64,000 nucleotides of DNA from Galeruca laticollis (taxonomy: Eukaryota; Arthropoda; Insecta; Coleoptera; Chrysomelidae), in the NCBI GenBank assembly GCA_963921935.1, contig OY998180.1, positions 103,730,614 through 103,794,613 of the forward strand, given 5' to 3'. The position numbers and the translations under genes were made by a program. Shown in pieces: positions 10,250 through 22,176 of this stretch (within the stretch, counting starts at the first letter, position 1; every line of letters begins with the position of its first letter). Below the pieces are notes generated by a model. The model made no database searches and was not told the origin of the DNA. It worked only from the letters and a program-made list of their open reading frames with translations.

Positions 10250-13200
10250 CTATTGATGTCGGAGGAATGATCTAACAATGTTGCATGTTTGTAGTATTAC
10301 GGCTTTCTGTGTTTGGTTGTGTATAGTTGCGGGTAGATTGAGTTCTGATAGGTGTCCGATGAAGGATGTGTGAGTGAGGCCTGTTGATGAAATGATGATT
10401 GGTATGACAGTGACCGTTTTTCGTTTCCATATTCTTTCAAGTTCTATGGCGAGCGGGATGTACTTTTGGATTTTTTTCGAATATTTAGCTGGTACGTTGT
10501 GGTCGTTTGGTATTGAGATGTCTATTAGGTATGTGTGCTTCTCCTTCTTGTCCGTGAACGTAATATCGGGTCTATTGCATGATAGGGGTTTGTCAGATTG
10601 GAGAGTTTTATCCCAATATAGTTTATAGTCTGCATTTTCAAGTATGTCAGATGGTGTGTATGTGTAGTAGGGCGTATGTTTGTTTAATAATGAATGTTCG
10701 ATAGCAATGCTTTGGTGTTTAATTTTTGCGGCGGCGTTGTGTCTATCTAGGTACTTGGTGGGTGCTAGTGTGCTACAGCTATTAGTTATATGTTCAATTG
10801 TTTCCCGTGCATTGTGACATCGTCGGCATTTATCGTCTGTTACTGTCGGGTCCTTAATGATGAATTTACTGTATGCGCGTGTGTTGATTATACCGTCTTG
10901 GATCGCTAACATGAATCCTTCTGTTTCGGGGAACAGGTTTCCATTGTGTAGCCATGTGTGGGAGTGTCTTTGGTCAACGCTTGTATTTTTAGAGTGGTTG
11001 TAGTAACGTCCATGTATTTCTTTCCCTGACCATAGGTAAACTTTTTCGTTGTGTATGGTTGGTTCGTCTTTTAAACTTAGGTTTGTGTTGCATAGCTCCA
11101 ATGGGGTATATTTTTTGTCGGCTTTTGTGATTGCCAAGTGAAGAGGACTTTGTGTAGCTTTATTGTAGAAGTAGTTCCTGAGGCTCGTGATTTGTGAATT
11201 ATGAAGTGGGTGCATATCCAAAATACCTCTCCCTCCTTCAGATCGGGGCAGAGTGATTCTTTCAATGCAAGCGTTCCTGTAGTGCATGTTGTGCTTGGTG
11301 AGTTCCGTCCTGGTGTTCCTGTTAATGTTGTCTAGGTCTGTGTGTGTCCATTTTAAAACTCCAAATGAGTATGTCAGTAATGAAACTGCATACATATTTA
11401 TAGCTTTTGTGAGATTTTTTGAGTTGAGTTTGCTTTTAAGTAGTTGGGTGAGTCTTGAGGTGAATTTCTGGATGAGTCTTTGTTTGAGCTCAGTGTGGTT
11501 CAGTTTAATTGTCTGGTCGAATCCTAGATATTTGTATGAGTTGGCTTTATCCATGTGCTCTATTTTGCCAGTTGTTGTGACTGTTCCATTAGTGTTTGTC
11601 CATTTACCTCATTCTATACTGTTGGTTTTGCACTTGTCAAGTCCAAATTCCATTTGTATGTCCGTCGATATTGTTTCTGTGATTTTTATAAGGGAGTTCA
11701 TTTGATTTTTTGTAGTTGTGTATAGTTTTATATCGTCCATGTAAAACTGATGGTTCACTTTATAGTTATTATTCTGGTTGTATTTGAGTTGGAAACAGCA
11801 GCTCGTGTTAGAGAGTGCTTGTGAAATTGGGTTGAGGCATATACAGAACCAGAGGCCACTAAAGGAATCCCCTTGAAAGATGCCTCTATTAATTGGAATT
11901 GTGTCGGATGTTAGTTTAGTTGTTTGTATGTGGATGTTAGTTCACCAGTTTTGCTTGGCGTTTTGTAGGAAGTGAATGATAGTTGGACTGATTTTATAGA
12001 TTTCCAAGACATGTAGGAGCCAGCTGTGCGGTACTTTGTCGAATGCCTTTTTATAGTCTATGTATGTGATAAAGAGGTTGCGTTTATTCTGTAAGGCCTG
12101 TTGGTGTATGACTGAGTCTATAATGAGCTGCTCTTTGCAGCCTTGGCTGTGTTTTCTGCATCCTTTCTGTTAATATTTGGTAAGTGTCGAGGTGTTCCTG
12201 AATGCGTTGCATTATGATGGATGTTATTATTTTGTATAAGGTAGGAAGGCAGGTAATTGGTCTATAATTGGCTGGGTTTGGGGTGTCGTTATTTTTCGGT
12301 TTGATGAACGTGATGCCTCTTGTTAGGAAGGTGGGGAGTTCTGAGGGGTTTTAGATAATGTATGTGATTAGTTCAGCGAGTTTGTTATGTAGCACGGTGA
12401 ATGCTTTTAGCCAGTAATTTTGTATCCCATCAGGGCCAGGAGCTTTCCAGTTATGTGATTTTTCTATTGCAGATTGAACTTTTTCGGTCGATATTATGAT
12501 ATTATTGTTTTGTGTTTCTATGTGGCTGTGTCTTTCTTCCAGGTCAGTGATCTAGTTGGCATTGGGGTTGTGATTTACTGGATTGGACCAAATTGATTGC
12601 CAGAAGTTGGTAATTTGCTCTTTTGTTGGTATGTTGTAGTCTTTCATTTCGGTGTTGTCCAGTTGGGCGTAAAATTTTTTCTCGTTTTGGTTGAACATAG
12701 TATTTTGGGTTTTTCTTAGGTTGCTGTTTTTGTATCGTTTTAGGCGTCCTGCGTATACGGCTAGTCGTTGTTTAAAGTGGTCAAGTTTGGAGATCAGTTC
12801 TTGTTGGTTGAGTTGTCCTATATTGGTATCTATTTCCTTGAGTTTATTTAAAATTTTTGAAGTTCGGTTTCCAGATGAGAGTTGAGTTAATAATCCAAGT
12901 GTTTGTCGAATTTTTGTTATCTTTTGTTCAAGTCTGCGTTGCCAGTTGGGAGTTTCTTGTTTATTTCGTTTTTTCGTACTTTCGGTTATGGGTTCTTGGT
13001 CATGTAGTTTAAGTGTTACTATTGCTGCGCAGTATAGGAGAGTATGGAGTTCCGTCATGTTATTTACTTCGGAAATAAGGTGGGAAAGTGCGTTATTGAT
13101 TTGTGCTATGATGGTGGGGGTAGTTTTGTTTGTTTTGAGGCGTGACAGTCTGGGACGAGTGCTTGGGTTTGTGTCAGTCCATTTAATTTTTTTAGCGATG

Positions 13201-13818
13201 AGGTCATCTATCTATGATGTTGTTGTCTTGGTTTTGGGGTGGGGCGACGGCTCCATTCTGGTTTGCATTTTGTGGAGGACTGGGGTTTGTTCTTATTGTT
13301 GGCATGTAACCAGTAAGGTTGTCTGTGACTGTGGTTTCTATGGGTATTTGTGGTTGTATTTGTGTTTGACTGGGGGTTTGGTTTAGTTCTGTAGCAACTT
13401 CATTTCTTATAATGTCAATTTCAAAATTTGAAAGCCGTTTATTTCTGATTATAGCTCGGTACTGGTCGCTTATTCTTTGTTCTGTGATATGGTGTATTTG
13501 TGGGAATTTTTCTATAAAGTATTGGTATAAGAGTCTACGGTATCCTGTGAGATCTTCATTTAATCGGGTAGCTTTGAAGTAGCAGCGTATGACGTGCTTG
13601 TTCATTTTCGGTGTCCATGTCATACGCTGTCGTTGTTTACCAGCTTTGGTGGTCGTTGGTAAATCCAATGAATCACTTTCAGCTGGTTGAGTAGGTGATT
13701 GCGTTAGTCCATTTTCTTGCATAGGGTCGGAGTCCATATTGGCGGGTGTAAGATTCCCGCGACGTCCCCGTCCATGACGTCGCTCGTCCGAGGCTTCATA
13801 TATTGTTCTATTCTCCAT
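10250..13818 (-). pseudogene. R4-type LINE polyprotein: Myb-like, RT, CCHC, nuclease
   Basis: 13,818-13,204: Met-Glu-Asn-Arg start and a Myb/SANT-like block (MTWTPKMNKHVIRCYFKAT). 13,058-12,552: linker. 12,540-11,560: RT, seen as SHNWKAPGPDGIQNYWLKAF, NYRPITCLPTLYKI, YIDYKKAFDKVPHSW (motif A), GIFQGDSFSGLWF (motif B) and FYMDDIKLY (motif C). 11,554-10,250: thumb (YKYLGFDQT), CCHC finger (CRRCHNARETIEHITNSC) and the PD-(D/E)XK-like nuclease (NRPDITFTD...YLIDISI). Stops are seen at about 12,553, 12,352, 11,958 and 11,610, with frameshifts near 12,165 and between 13,204 and 13,058. All catalytic RT residues are present, so it decayed only moderately after insertion. Confidence 0.88.
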
Positions 13819-14516
13819 TGTTATATGGGTGGGTTTGTTGGCTCCGTTCGTGACATCTGATAATCCCCAGGTGCCTTTCAGCTCTCGCCACGGGTCGCTT
13901 GACAGCTTAGCATAGGGGAGCTAGGGTCCGCGTATTCGCCAGTCACGTGAATTACCACAAAGTGATACCACAAAGTGATAATTCCCCCATGTGGGACTCT
14001 TCTGTCTGGGTTACCATACCATAGCCGAGGGTTCCGGTTTTTCGGCGCCGGAAACTCGCCGCTCGCCCCCCATGTCTGGTTAGGACTTGTCAGTGTGTTC
14101 GGATGTAACTTGGGCAAGTTGAATCTTCTACTGGCATTTTTTGGTCCCCGTCCATGACGTCGCTCATCCGAGGCTTCATATATTGTTCTATTCTCCATTC
14201 TTATATGGGTGGGTTTGTTGGCTCCGTTCGTGACATCTGATAATCCCCAGGTGCCTTTCAGCTCTCGCCACGGGTCGCTTGACAGCTTAGCATAGGGGAG
14301 CTAGGGTCCGCGTATTCGCCAGTCACGTGAATTACCACAAAGTGATAATTCCCCCATGTGGGACTCTTCTGTCTGGGTTACCATACCATAGCCGAGGGTT
14401 CCGGTTTTTCGGCGCCGGAAACTCGCCGCTCGCCCCCCATGTCTGGTTAGGACTTGTCAGTGTGTTCGGATGTAACTTGGGCAAGTTGGATCTTCTACTG
14501 GCATTTTTTGGTGCTA
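13766..14516 (-). repeat. Two tandem repeats (380 and 367 bp) in the 5' region of the R4-type LINE
   Basis: CCCCGTCCATGACGTCGCTC begins at 13,766 and again at 14,146. The units then run almost identically through CCCCAGGTGCCTTTCAGCTC and GGTTCCGGTTTTTCGGCGCC. The 13-bp difference is one extra ACCACAAAGTGAT in the first unit. Both units carry the same start codon and the first 18 codons of the protein (MENRTIYEASDERRHGRG). Tandem promoter-bearing 5' UTR units are known in other LINEs; a promoter role here is an inference. Confidence 0.85.
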
Positions 14517-14670
14517 TCATATCGACATAGATAGCCCCACCAGTGCCCCACTGACCATTCTTGAGCTGTTTTTTAGTTTCACTCCTCCCTTCCCGTCCTT
14601 GCGGCTCGAGGAGGGAGGAAGTTACTAAGCTACTCCACCAACGACAAGGTCTTACAGCTCCTAGGAGTAG

Positions 14671-14686
14671 TTATTATTATTATTAC

Positions 14687-14761
<75 letters not shown>
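14671..14761 (+). repeat. (ATT)n microsatellite
   Basis: About 30 ATT units with one ACT change. Borders the 5' end of the R4-type LINE, 100 bp before the first laminin exon. Confidence 0.95.
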
Positions 14762-14762
<1 letters not shown>

Positions 14763-14861
14763 CCTAATAAGTCTACCACTTATTTGAAAATGTACTTTGA
14801 ATCAGATAAATGATGAAAAATGCAACTTAAGTGTAATTGAAATATTTGTTCAATTTTTCAG

Positions 14862-15098
14862 CATCCAGAATGTGAATGTAGCCATCATACATGTGGTCCG
14901 AATTGTGACAGATGTTGTCCGATATACAATCAACGTCAGTGGGGTCCAGGTTCGGCAAGAGATGCTAGACAATGTTTTCCGTGCAACTGTCATGGTCATA
15001 GCTCAAGCTGTCATTACGAAGAAGACGTAGATAGAGCTGGATTAAGTATGGATGCTCATGGAACCTATCAAGGAGGAGGAGTGTGCGATAATTGTATA
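14862..15098 (+). CDS. wb: Laminin alpha exon 1 in window: LE1 end and LE2
   Basis: 79 codons, phase 0 at both ends. The acceptor TTTTTCAG ends at 14861 and the donor GTAAGT starts at 15099. The exon opens with the cysteine-rich HHTCGPNCDRCCP stretch typical of the first LE repeat after the LN domain in laminin alpha chains. It continues with NCHGHSSSCHYEEDV and GGGVCDNC of LE2, which all alpha chains share. It joins in frame to the next exon as NCI-DFTTGINCEKC. The exon coding for LN must lie left of the window, so the first 14.8 kb is intron. Confidence 0.93.
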
Positions 15099-18000
15099 GT
15101 AAGTATCTATTAAGCGAGATTTTTAGTTGAAAATGGTTTTATTGGATGTGGTTCTATCAAATTGTTTATTAATATAAATAGTGAGATAAACAAGGAAAAT
15201 AACTTCGAACAAATTCCCGGAGCTTTAGATTTTGTTGGAATGTTTTCGTTTTGATATCCGAAAACAAAATCCGAAGAGTGCGCACTGTAAAATGATATGT
15301 GATTTTTTTTATTTAACAATAAATTGTTAAAAACATATGTTTTTTGTTAATAACTTTTTGTAAAATTTTGAATAATACTATTCGAAAGATCAGGCGGTTT
15401 GCAAAAAATTGTCTTTACATATTCTTTGTAAAATAACTAGGTAATGAGTGCGATTTTTTTAAAATCGTACGTTTTCATGCTTCCTTGTCTTCAAGATGCA
15501 GCCGAAATTGAGCGCGGCGCGTGGAACGCGAAACTGTTACACAATGATAACGTTTGATACACACAACTAATTGACATACAACAAAGTTTATTGAAACGTG
15601 GTATCCTAAAGCAATTAAAAAAATGTTGTAGCATTAATTTTAATGAAGGGACATGCCTGTCATATTATCGTAAAGTTGATCTCGATCAAAATTTCATGCA
15701 TTTTCACAATAATTGACGTTACAGGGCCAATTTGCAATATTTTTGAGCGATATTACGGAATGTTTCTACCAAATGTATGTACTTTTGAAACAGAATTATC
15801 GTGATATAAAACATAATTTTTTATTTTTTTCACTGTGAACATAGAAATTTTTCATAATTTCTCACTATCGTATACGCATACGCATACGAGGAATACAAAA
15901 TCAAATAAAAATATCTTAAAATGCCAGTGGCGTAAAAAATGGGAGGGGAAAGGTGACATATTCTTCCAAATGTACACCACTGGATCATGAATTGAAACAT
16001 GTTTTTCCATCAAAATATGCCCTGTTACATTTAAAAACAACCTGACAAATGTCAGATCAATATATTCATCCATTTTAAAGTTATCAAATTAAAACATTAT
16101 ATTTTCAATAACTTTAACACCCTGTATTCCAAAAAGTAAATGGGTTGGACCCCTCAATCCCTATATCATCTTGTCCAATTTTACGAGAGGTATCTACATG
16201 CAAACGTTGTAAGTGTTATTTGAAAACACTCTGTAGAAGATAGTCGAAAAAGTCCCTCTGATGATTATTTTTTCGCAAAACACCTACAAGTGAATGTGGT
16301 AAGGGTGCATTTTGTTTTTGCCCCAAGGATTCTTTGCCGACCGTACTAAATCAGTTCTTGTTCGCTGAAAATACTGCTTACACTTGTGTCTGGATTTCAG
16401 TAAATGCCAGCTAAACGTTAATTTTCTTTTCTTTTGTCAAAGAAATTTTTGATGGTCCATGCTTTCCATAAATAACTGAACCCGTGCGATTGAACCGCTC
16501 CGTCAATTTCTTTTGTAGGTTGCCATCTTTCAGGAAAACGTTCATGGTAAACTCTTGCTGATAGTAAAGCGTTTTTATTCCATTCTACCAATATCTACAT
16601 CATATTAATAATTCCATCACTAGTGAAATTCATTATTGCCCTAGTTCAAGATCTTCAACACACCATAAAATGTACCAATCCGCTAAATGAAAAAACAATA
16701 ATGTACCTATTATTATGCCAAATATCAATTTTTGACAAATAAATAATGGCCAACTCACAATTAAATGTTAAATGATTAGATAGATATCTGCCTAATCAAT
16801 GTTTAGTATAAAAAAATCAAAATATCTTAAGAACTAATAATTTTTGGGTACAGGGAAAACTGAATAACAAAAGAAATATGTTGGTAGCTCTTTTCGATAC
16901 TCACATAAAATACAGGGTGATCCAGTTGTAAAAACTGATAAAATAATGTATTTTGATCCACCCTGTATCAGTTTCAATGAATATGAACGAAATAAATAAT
17001 TTTACAGGATTTTGACTAATACTGGAATGTTTTGGCCGCAACAGATCTTCATTATTGAATTTCTTTCAGATTGTCAGGGTATTGAACTTGTTACGATTTT
17101 TATGGAAAATTGGTTATGACTTTTTAAATACCCCGTGAAATACATCATAAGCGTATATTTTTGTAATGGTAAAGTCAAACAGATCCCAAATATGGAGTGA
17201 TATATAGGGTGTTTCATTTAAAAAAATGTACCTTTGATATGGCACATCATTCTGGAACACCTGTAACATTGTAAATAATGTTAGAATATGAAGACTAATG
17301 ATGGCTATAACCACCCAAATTTTCAAATTGATATCTTAAAGGACATAAGAGGTACTGAACTTTATCACCTTAATTAATCACCCTGTATATAGTGTAAAAA
17401 TATGTCTTCTTCTATCAACGTCTCCATTTCATTTTCATTAATCGATAATTCTTGCATTCAACTTCATTTTTATTAGGCGCCATTTTGTTTTTAATTTTTT
17501 TCACTTCATATTCGGAATCAGCATCTTAAAAAACATAAAAATATACGTTTCAATTGAAAATCATGATTCTGCGATTAATTGTAGACGATTTATTCAAAAT
17601 GTCTGTGGAAAATTGGTTTTTTTTTAGTTAAAAAACGCGCAATTTCTCAACTTGCGCACTTTTAAATAGTATTATATTTGAAGGTATTTCAAAAAGTTTT
17701 ATTCAAATCCATGACTTTCCTAATCAATTCCTAATAAACACCATTTTTCGTCTACGTTGATACCACTACAAATAAAATTCTGATTTGGAAAAAGATTTAA
17801 TTATCTATTGGTTAAGAAATAACTGAATGTTTTTAATGTAATCTACATATTTTACTGAACTATACAAGATACACAATTTCATCTCAAAAAAGGAATCATC
17901 AATAAAATTAGAGACATGGAAGAATAGAAGGAAGGAAGACAACAAAATAACAAATGGAAGATCTAGGCTAGGTTACAAAGATAGACAAACAAATCATTCT

Positions 18001-18483
18001 GAGAGAGCAGGTGAAAGAGAAATGAGCCTATCGTTTATTGATTTAAAAGCGGCTATAGATATACAGATAAAAACATAAAGATCAAAAACAATTTCATGAA
18101 CAACGGAACCAAACACACTCTTATCCACTACTGTTTATAATTATGATAGACAAACCTATCATGAACATTTTATGTTCATTTCAATTTTATCAAAATTAGC
18201 GTCGCATTAATTCACTTCACGTTTCCAGGTTGGGTATGTTTATTAAAACGATGCGGTTGCTTTATTTTCAAGAGAAATGCAGTTTTTCAAGATGGAAAAG
18301 CACTTTAGACAATGCAGGCAGGATTTATGAATGTTCATGAAGTCGTTCCATTGTTTTCACTGTACTTTTAAAAGCATACAAGAGATACTCTTTATTGTAA
18401 ATTTTAAATCTCTTCATGAAAGTATGTTCAGTTAATGTTTTATGCAGTTTTAACGAAAAAAGTCCTCTCAATTTTCGTCGTCA
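15099..18483 (+). other. Laminin intron 1, left part: AT-rich, short inverted CACCCTGTAT motifs
   Basis: No gene seen. The motif CACCCTGTAT or its complement ATACAGGGTG occurs at about 16,118 and 16,912 (paired with 16,962), and a near version (TATAGGGTG) at 17,206 paired with CACCCTGTATA at 17,376. The two pairs form inverted repeats of about 60 and 180 bp and look like the ends of small non-autonomous elements. The rest is unassigned. Confidence 0.5.
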
Positions 18484-18960
18484 TATGGTGCCTTCTTTTT
18501 GACTGAGATCTTAGATCACTTCAGTTAAGGTGATCTGAGATAAAGTGATGTGAATAAGCATCAAAAAGAACGACATCTCAAATGAAACGCGCGATGTGTC
18601 GATAGATTTAAACTATACGACAGATTCGTATCAGCATCTAATAATGTTAATCAATGTATCCATAATTTGTAACAAAACAAAAATAGATTATGTGTGTTTA
18701 TTGTTTATATGTCAATGATTAAAACCTTAGATAACCTTGATTAAAACTACAAATAAACCAAGCAAATCAAATATTTTTTCATCCCCTCCACTTTATTTCC
18801 GACTCAATTCCAACTGATACCCCCTTAAAACACATTCAGCATCGGTGAAGGGGGAGGAAAAATCTCAGCTCACTTAAATTGAGTAAAACAAAAAGAACGC
18901 TCACATTACTGATGTGAGCTGAGATTACCTGAGATCTCAGTCAAAAAGAACGCACCTATA
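18484..18960 (+). mobile_element. MITE with ~26-bp terminal inverted repeats
   Basis: Left end TATGGTGCCTTCTTTTTGAC; the right end read in reverse gives TATAGGTGCGTTCTTTTTGA. Both continue CTGAGATCT. There is no open frame. The AAAAAGAACG part of the end motif also occurs inside at 18,564 and 18,890. TA sits at each outer edge, which would fit a TA target site, but the left end is one base shorter. Superfamily not assigned. Confidence 0.7.
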
Positions 18961-19014
18961 GTCTACAAAAACCAACGATATAAAATAAATAAATATTAAT
19001 TTTTTATTTGCTAG

Positions 19015-19314
19015 GATTTCACAACAGGAATCAACTGCGAAAAATGTCTTCCTGGCTATTATCGACCTGCAAACACTCTTCCAGATGCCGAAACACCTTG
19101 TTTACAGTGTGATTGTGAACCCGCTGGATCAGGAAGTACTTGTATACAATATGGAGAGCATGCAGGATCTTGTCAGTGTAGAGATGGGTACACCGGAGAA
19201 CGGTGCGATGAATGTGCATTGGGTTATACGGGATTCCCCGATTGCCAACCTTGTCCTTGCGATATTAAAGGAGTCAGGACTATGGATAATTGTGAAGTTG
19301 GATGTATTTGTAAG
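19015..19314 (+). CDS. wb: Laminin alpha exon 2: LE2 end, LE3, start of LE4
   Basis: 100 codons, phase 0 at both ends. Acceptor TTTGCTAG ends at 19014; donor GTAATG starts at 19315. It encodes the last third of LE2 (GINCEKCLPGYYRP), all of LE3 (with QCRDGYTGERCDEC and GYTGFPDCQPC) and the first half of LE4, ending CEVGCICK. The eight-cysteine LE spacing is complete in LE3. Only 53 bp separate it from the next exon, against introns of 3.9 and 13 kb around the pair. Confidence 0.95.
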
Positions 19315-19367
19315 GTAATGTTTATATTTTTTCAATCACTGTATTTCGTATTGATACTTTTTTTTAG
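19315..19367 (+). other. 53-bp intron in the laminin gene
   Basis: GTAATG start and TTTTTTTAG end. Short insect-type intron between exons 2 and 3. It contains no TE, unlike the introns on either side. Confidence 0.9.
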
Positions 19368-19508
19368 GAGCATGTAGACGGTAAATATTGTGACAGATGC
19401 AAAGTTGGTTATTTTGGGTTAAGTAGTGACGTTGAAGACGGCTGCCTACCTTGCTACTGTTCTCAAGTGACAACTCTATGTGAATCAGCTTTACTGAGGA
19501 AGCAGACG
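19368..19508 (+). CDS. wb: Laminin alpha exon 3: LE4 end and first part of the split LE
   Basis: 47 codons, phase 0. Acceptor TTTTTTAG ends at 19367; donor GTAATA starts at 19509. It completes LE4 (DGKYCDRCKVGYFGL, then CLPC) and begins the next LE with CYCSQVTTLC, after which the cysteines stop because the L4 globule is inserted. The exon joins in frame to 32527 across a 13-kb intron. Vertebrate alpha-1 has the equivalent short cysteine pair just before its first L4. Confidence 0.92.
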
Positions 19509-20314
19509 GTAATAAAATTTGAATATTTGGTCATTAAACGTTTTAATTCTTCTCTATCATTTCGAGAATCATTATTTATGTATTGTGTCATCTTAAAGTT
19601 TGACATACTTAGGGAGATATCTTGTATAATAGAATCAGCTATTGACCTATACGAGGATTAATATACATTGGTTATAGTATCACCAGAAACCTAAGAAGGT
19701 CACAAATCACCAACGACTTGAGTTATCAGCAGGCATTCTATGCCTGCCCTTTTACTGCCGTCATCCAAATTGATAATAAACTTTTCTTTGGGAATTTTGT
19801 CTATATCCATATATGATTTTTCCGCCTTTTTAATATGAGAAACATATACTTGGCCCAGCTGCTATCAGGAATGTTTGCAGTTTATGTGTGAATAAGAGCT
19901 ACCACAGTTGAACTTAAGGTTGAAGAAGTATTCATTCTTCGAATTGCTGATGCCATATATGTTCAATTGGGTTAAACATACAGTGATAATGAAGAGGTCT
20001 GAGCACCATATGTCCCAAGCTTTCAGCCGATGAATCACAAAAATGTTTCATTTTTATCGAATAACTGCGTAAAACTTCTAGTACCTGTTTTTTGCGTACT
20101 TTTCCTCATAGTACATATCATAATTTAACATATATTCTTGTATAGTGGCTTTGGTGTCATGTGAACATGGTGGTTTATCTAGTCTTCAACTGTGATAGCT
20201 AGTAGCATTCTGTATAACGATAATACTGTTGGGTCGAATATTTGATTCGAGTTTATTTTCGAACCGGTCTTCAAATAATTCGGCTGTAGTATAATCTGGA
20301 TAATCGACTAAAGC

Positions 20315-20690
20315 AGTGGTTCTCAACCCTTTATTGAACAGGGAGCACTTTGATTTCTTTTTTTGCTAGCAAGGACCATGATGTACAAGAGAAAAAACGT
20401 AATCAATCCGACAGTAAACTATAATCAAAAACTCAATAGTGCAAGTTTTGAGCTTGCATCTTCTGAACAATTTCAGCAATTCTGGGACTAATATTGTTGC
20501 ACAAAGCTACACGCAAATCATCACTTACTTTAAATCGATTTCTGGCCTTGTTTATTACCAACAAAGTAGTAGCATAAATGAGTTGTTGTAAGATAACGCA
20601 AGGCGATTTCTCGAATTTTGGTGTAAGAAATTTCTTATGAATTAGATTCAAAGGCGTCCTTACAGTTTCTATCATTTTAAAATTCAATCA
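20315..20690 (-). mobile_element. hAT transposon 3' fragment
   Basis: The string CAGTGGTTCTCAACCCTTTA at 20,315 is the classic terminal sequence of Charlie/Buster-like hAT elements. Just inside it, on the minus strand, is the C-terminal end of a hAT transposase. The other terminus was not found, so the element is truncated. Confidence 0.7.
20433..20687 (-). pseudogene. hAT transposase C-terminus fragment
   Basis: The useful part is LLVINKARNRFKVSDDLRVA followed by LCNNISPRIAEIVQKMQ, which matches the family pattern of a short Lys/Arg-rich segment, DDLRVAL, P-x-I, then a final QxQxSH-like tail. This is the dimerisation (hATC) end of a ZBED-type hAT transposase. The DDE core and BED finger are absent. 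Confidence 0.65.
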
Positions 20691-21142
20691 GTTCTTCCCG
20701 GATTTCTTCACTAGCATCCGTAATAAAAGGATTCCGAATCAGTTATTGATCAACTTTAGCTTCTGTTTCGAATTATTCTGGACGCCACATTTTTCATGAC
20801 ACAAAAATCGATACTTTAAAATAGACACAACTGGCCTAACGGAATGTTAGGTAGGTAATGACTGAATGTTGTTTAACTTTCCCTCTTTTATTTCTGAAAT
20901 TGGAAAGCGGTCTGTTCTCAAAAAAGTCTTGTTTTCTAAATCTGGTAGGTAATTTATTTTGTAACCGTAAACAGACCATGATAATCTCGTTAATAGCCTA
21001 TTAGTACTGAAAGTTCATGAGATATTTTAACCCGGACCTGGGAAAATTTTAAGGGAAACACACTTTTATTGCTTGACTATATTTCGATCAATAGGTGGGT
21101 CGCCGGCGAATATTGATTTACGACCTTCTTAGATTTCTGGTT

Positions 21143-22176
21143 TACTTTACTTGTTGGATGCATGTCAGCTGATTATACCTTTATATAGAAACATTTTTTA
21201 ATTTCTGTACAAATAATTTTCCAGAAATAAATGCCAATTAGCTTGTTCATTCCTATTTAAATAGAATGTAATTTAAAAAGTATTTTTCTATTTCATTTTT
21301 TTTTCTAGTGGAATAACAATTCGTTTAATTTGAATTCGGCGTCTTTTTAACGAAAACTACAACTTAATCGGAAAATGTATTGCTTAAACTCATACCAAAT
21401 GCCATTGTAACTTTAAAGGGTATTCTTTTATCTCCTAATTTATTTCAGCCCATTACTTCGACAAAGAAAATCCATCGTACGACGCCTTTTGTTGGTCTTC
21501 TGTCCGTGAAAACTCACAATTAGATTTTCCTCGTTTACAATGGATTTTCCTCACTCACTCTTTGTTCGCTTCATGTTTACGAATAAACTGTATAATTTTA
21601 ATTCACACAGTAGTTTTGAGGCAGAAAAGTTTAAATATTTGATTAAAATGATTAAGGGAAAAGCTCAAATTAACCAGGTTAGGGTAAATACACAGAGGCG
21701 TACACGCTAGCTAGATAGCCAGCTCATTTATAATTGTTTGCAGCGACCCAGAACACAATCCGCTTTCTTGACACTATTACAAATCTTAAAAGAAGGCGAA
21801 AGAGAATAATTCAGTTCTTATATACATTAACTTCCTGGTTACTTCAAAATCATTGGAAGAAAAATAATTATCGTAATTTGTGTTAAATCTTGTTTGTCGT
21901 TATCTCTTTTCAACATAATAAGATTATAATAACTATTTTCAAATGCATTTGAAAAGAGGGCATTAAAAATAAGAAAAAGTTACAATGAAAACTAACCTAA
22001 AACGAAACCAATGAAGAATAACCTGAAAAGGTCATCTCACCTCTTCTTCAAGGGAAACAATTCAATAAATAAAAATCATAGGTATTTTTTTCTCTATTGG
22101 AAATGTTTCTGATTATGACGATTTCGAATCTGTTTATACCTAAGCTCTAGCACTTACTGTGCTTAGAAGTCAAAAG
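21143..22176. other. Intron stretch with repeat-B relatives
   Basis: No gene. 21,890-22,040 resembles 57,105-57,230 (both contain GAAAAGAGGGCATTAA and AAAACTAACCTAA). 22,110-22,160 resembles 57,520-57,565 (GTTTATACC, AAGCTCTAGCACTTAC). These are pieces of one dispersed repeat family. The rest is unassigned. Confidence 0.55.

Larger units (their letters stand above)
10176..14670 (-). mobile_element. R4/Dong-type non-LTR retrotransposon, full-length but broken
   Basis: A single-ORF LINE on the minus strand. 5' UTR with two ~370-bp direct repeats (13,766-14,516), Myb-like N-terminus, linker, RT with YMDD, CCHC finger and C-terminal restriction-like nuclease. The 3' UTR is only about 75 bp. It is flanked by (TA)n on its 3' side and (ATT)n on its 5' side. 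Insertion into TAA-type microsatellites is known for Dong (R4 clade), which agrees with the flank seen here. The clade call rests on the FQGDSFS and YMDD motifs and the nuclease domain. Confidence 0.85.
19681..21142. mobile_element. DNA element with ~22-bp inverted ends, unassigned
   Basis: Left end CACCAGAAACCTAAGAAGGT; reverse of right end AACCAGAAATCTAAGAAGGT, followed by C and more matching bases (AAATCA) after a short gap. About 1.46 kb long. Inside lies a hAT remnant (20,315-20,690) that may be a later insertion. No transposase of its own was recognised, so it is likely non-autonomous. Confidence 0.6.
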
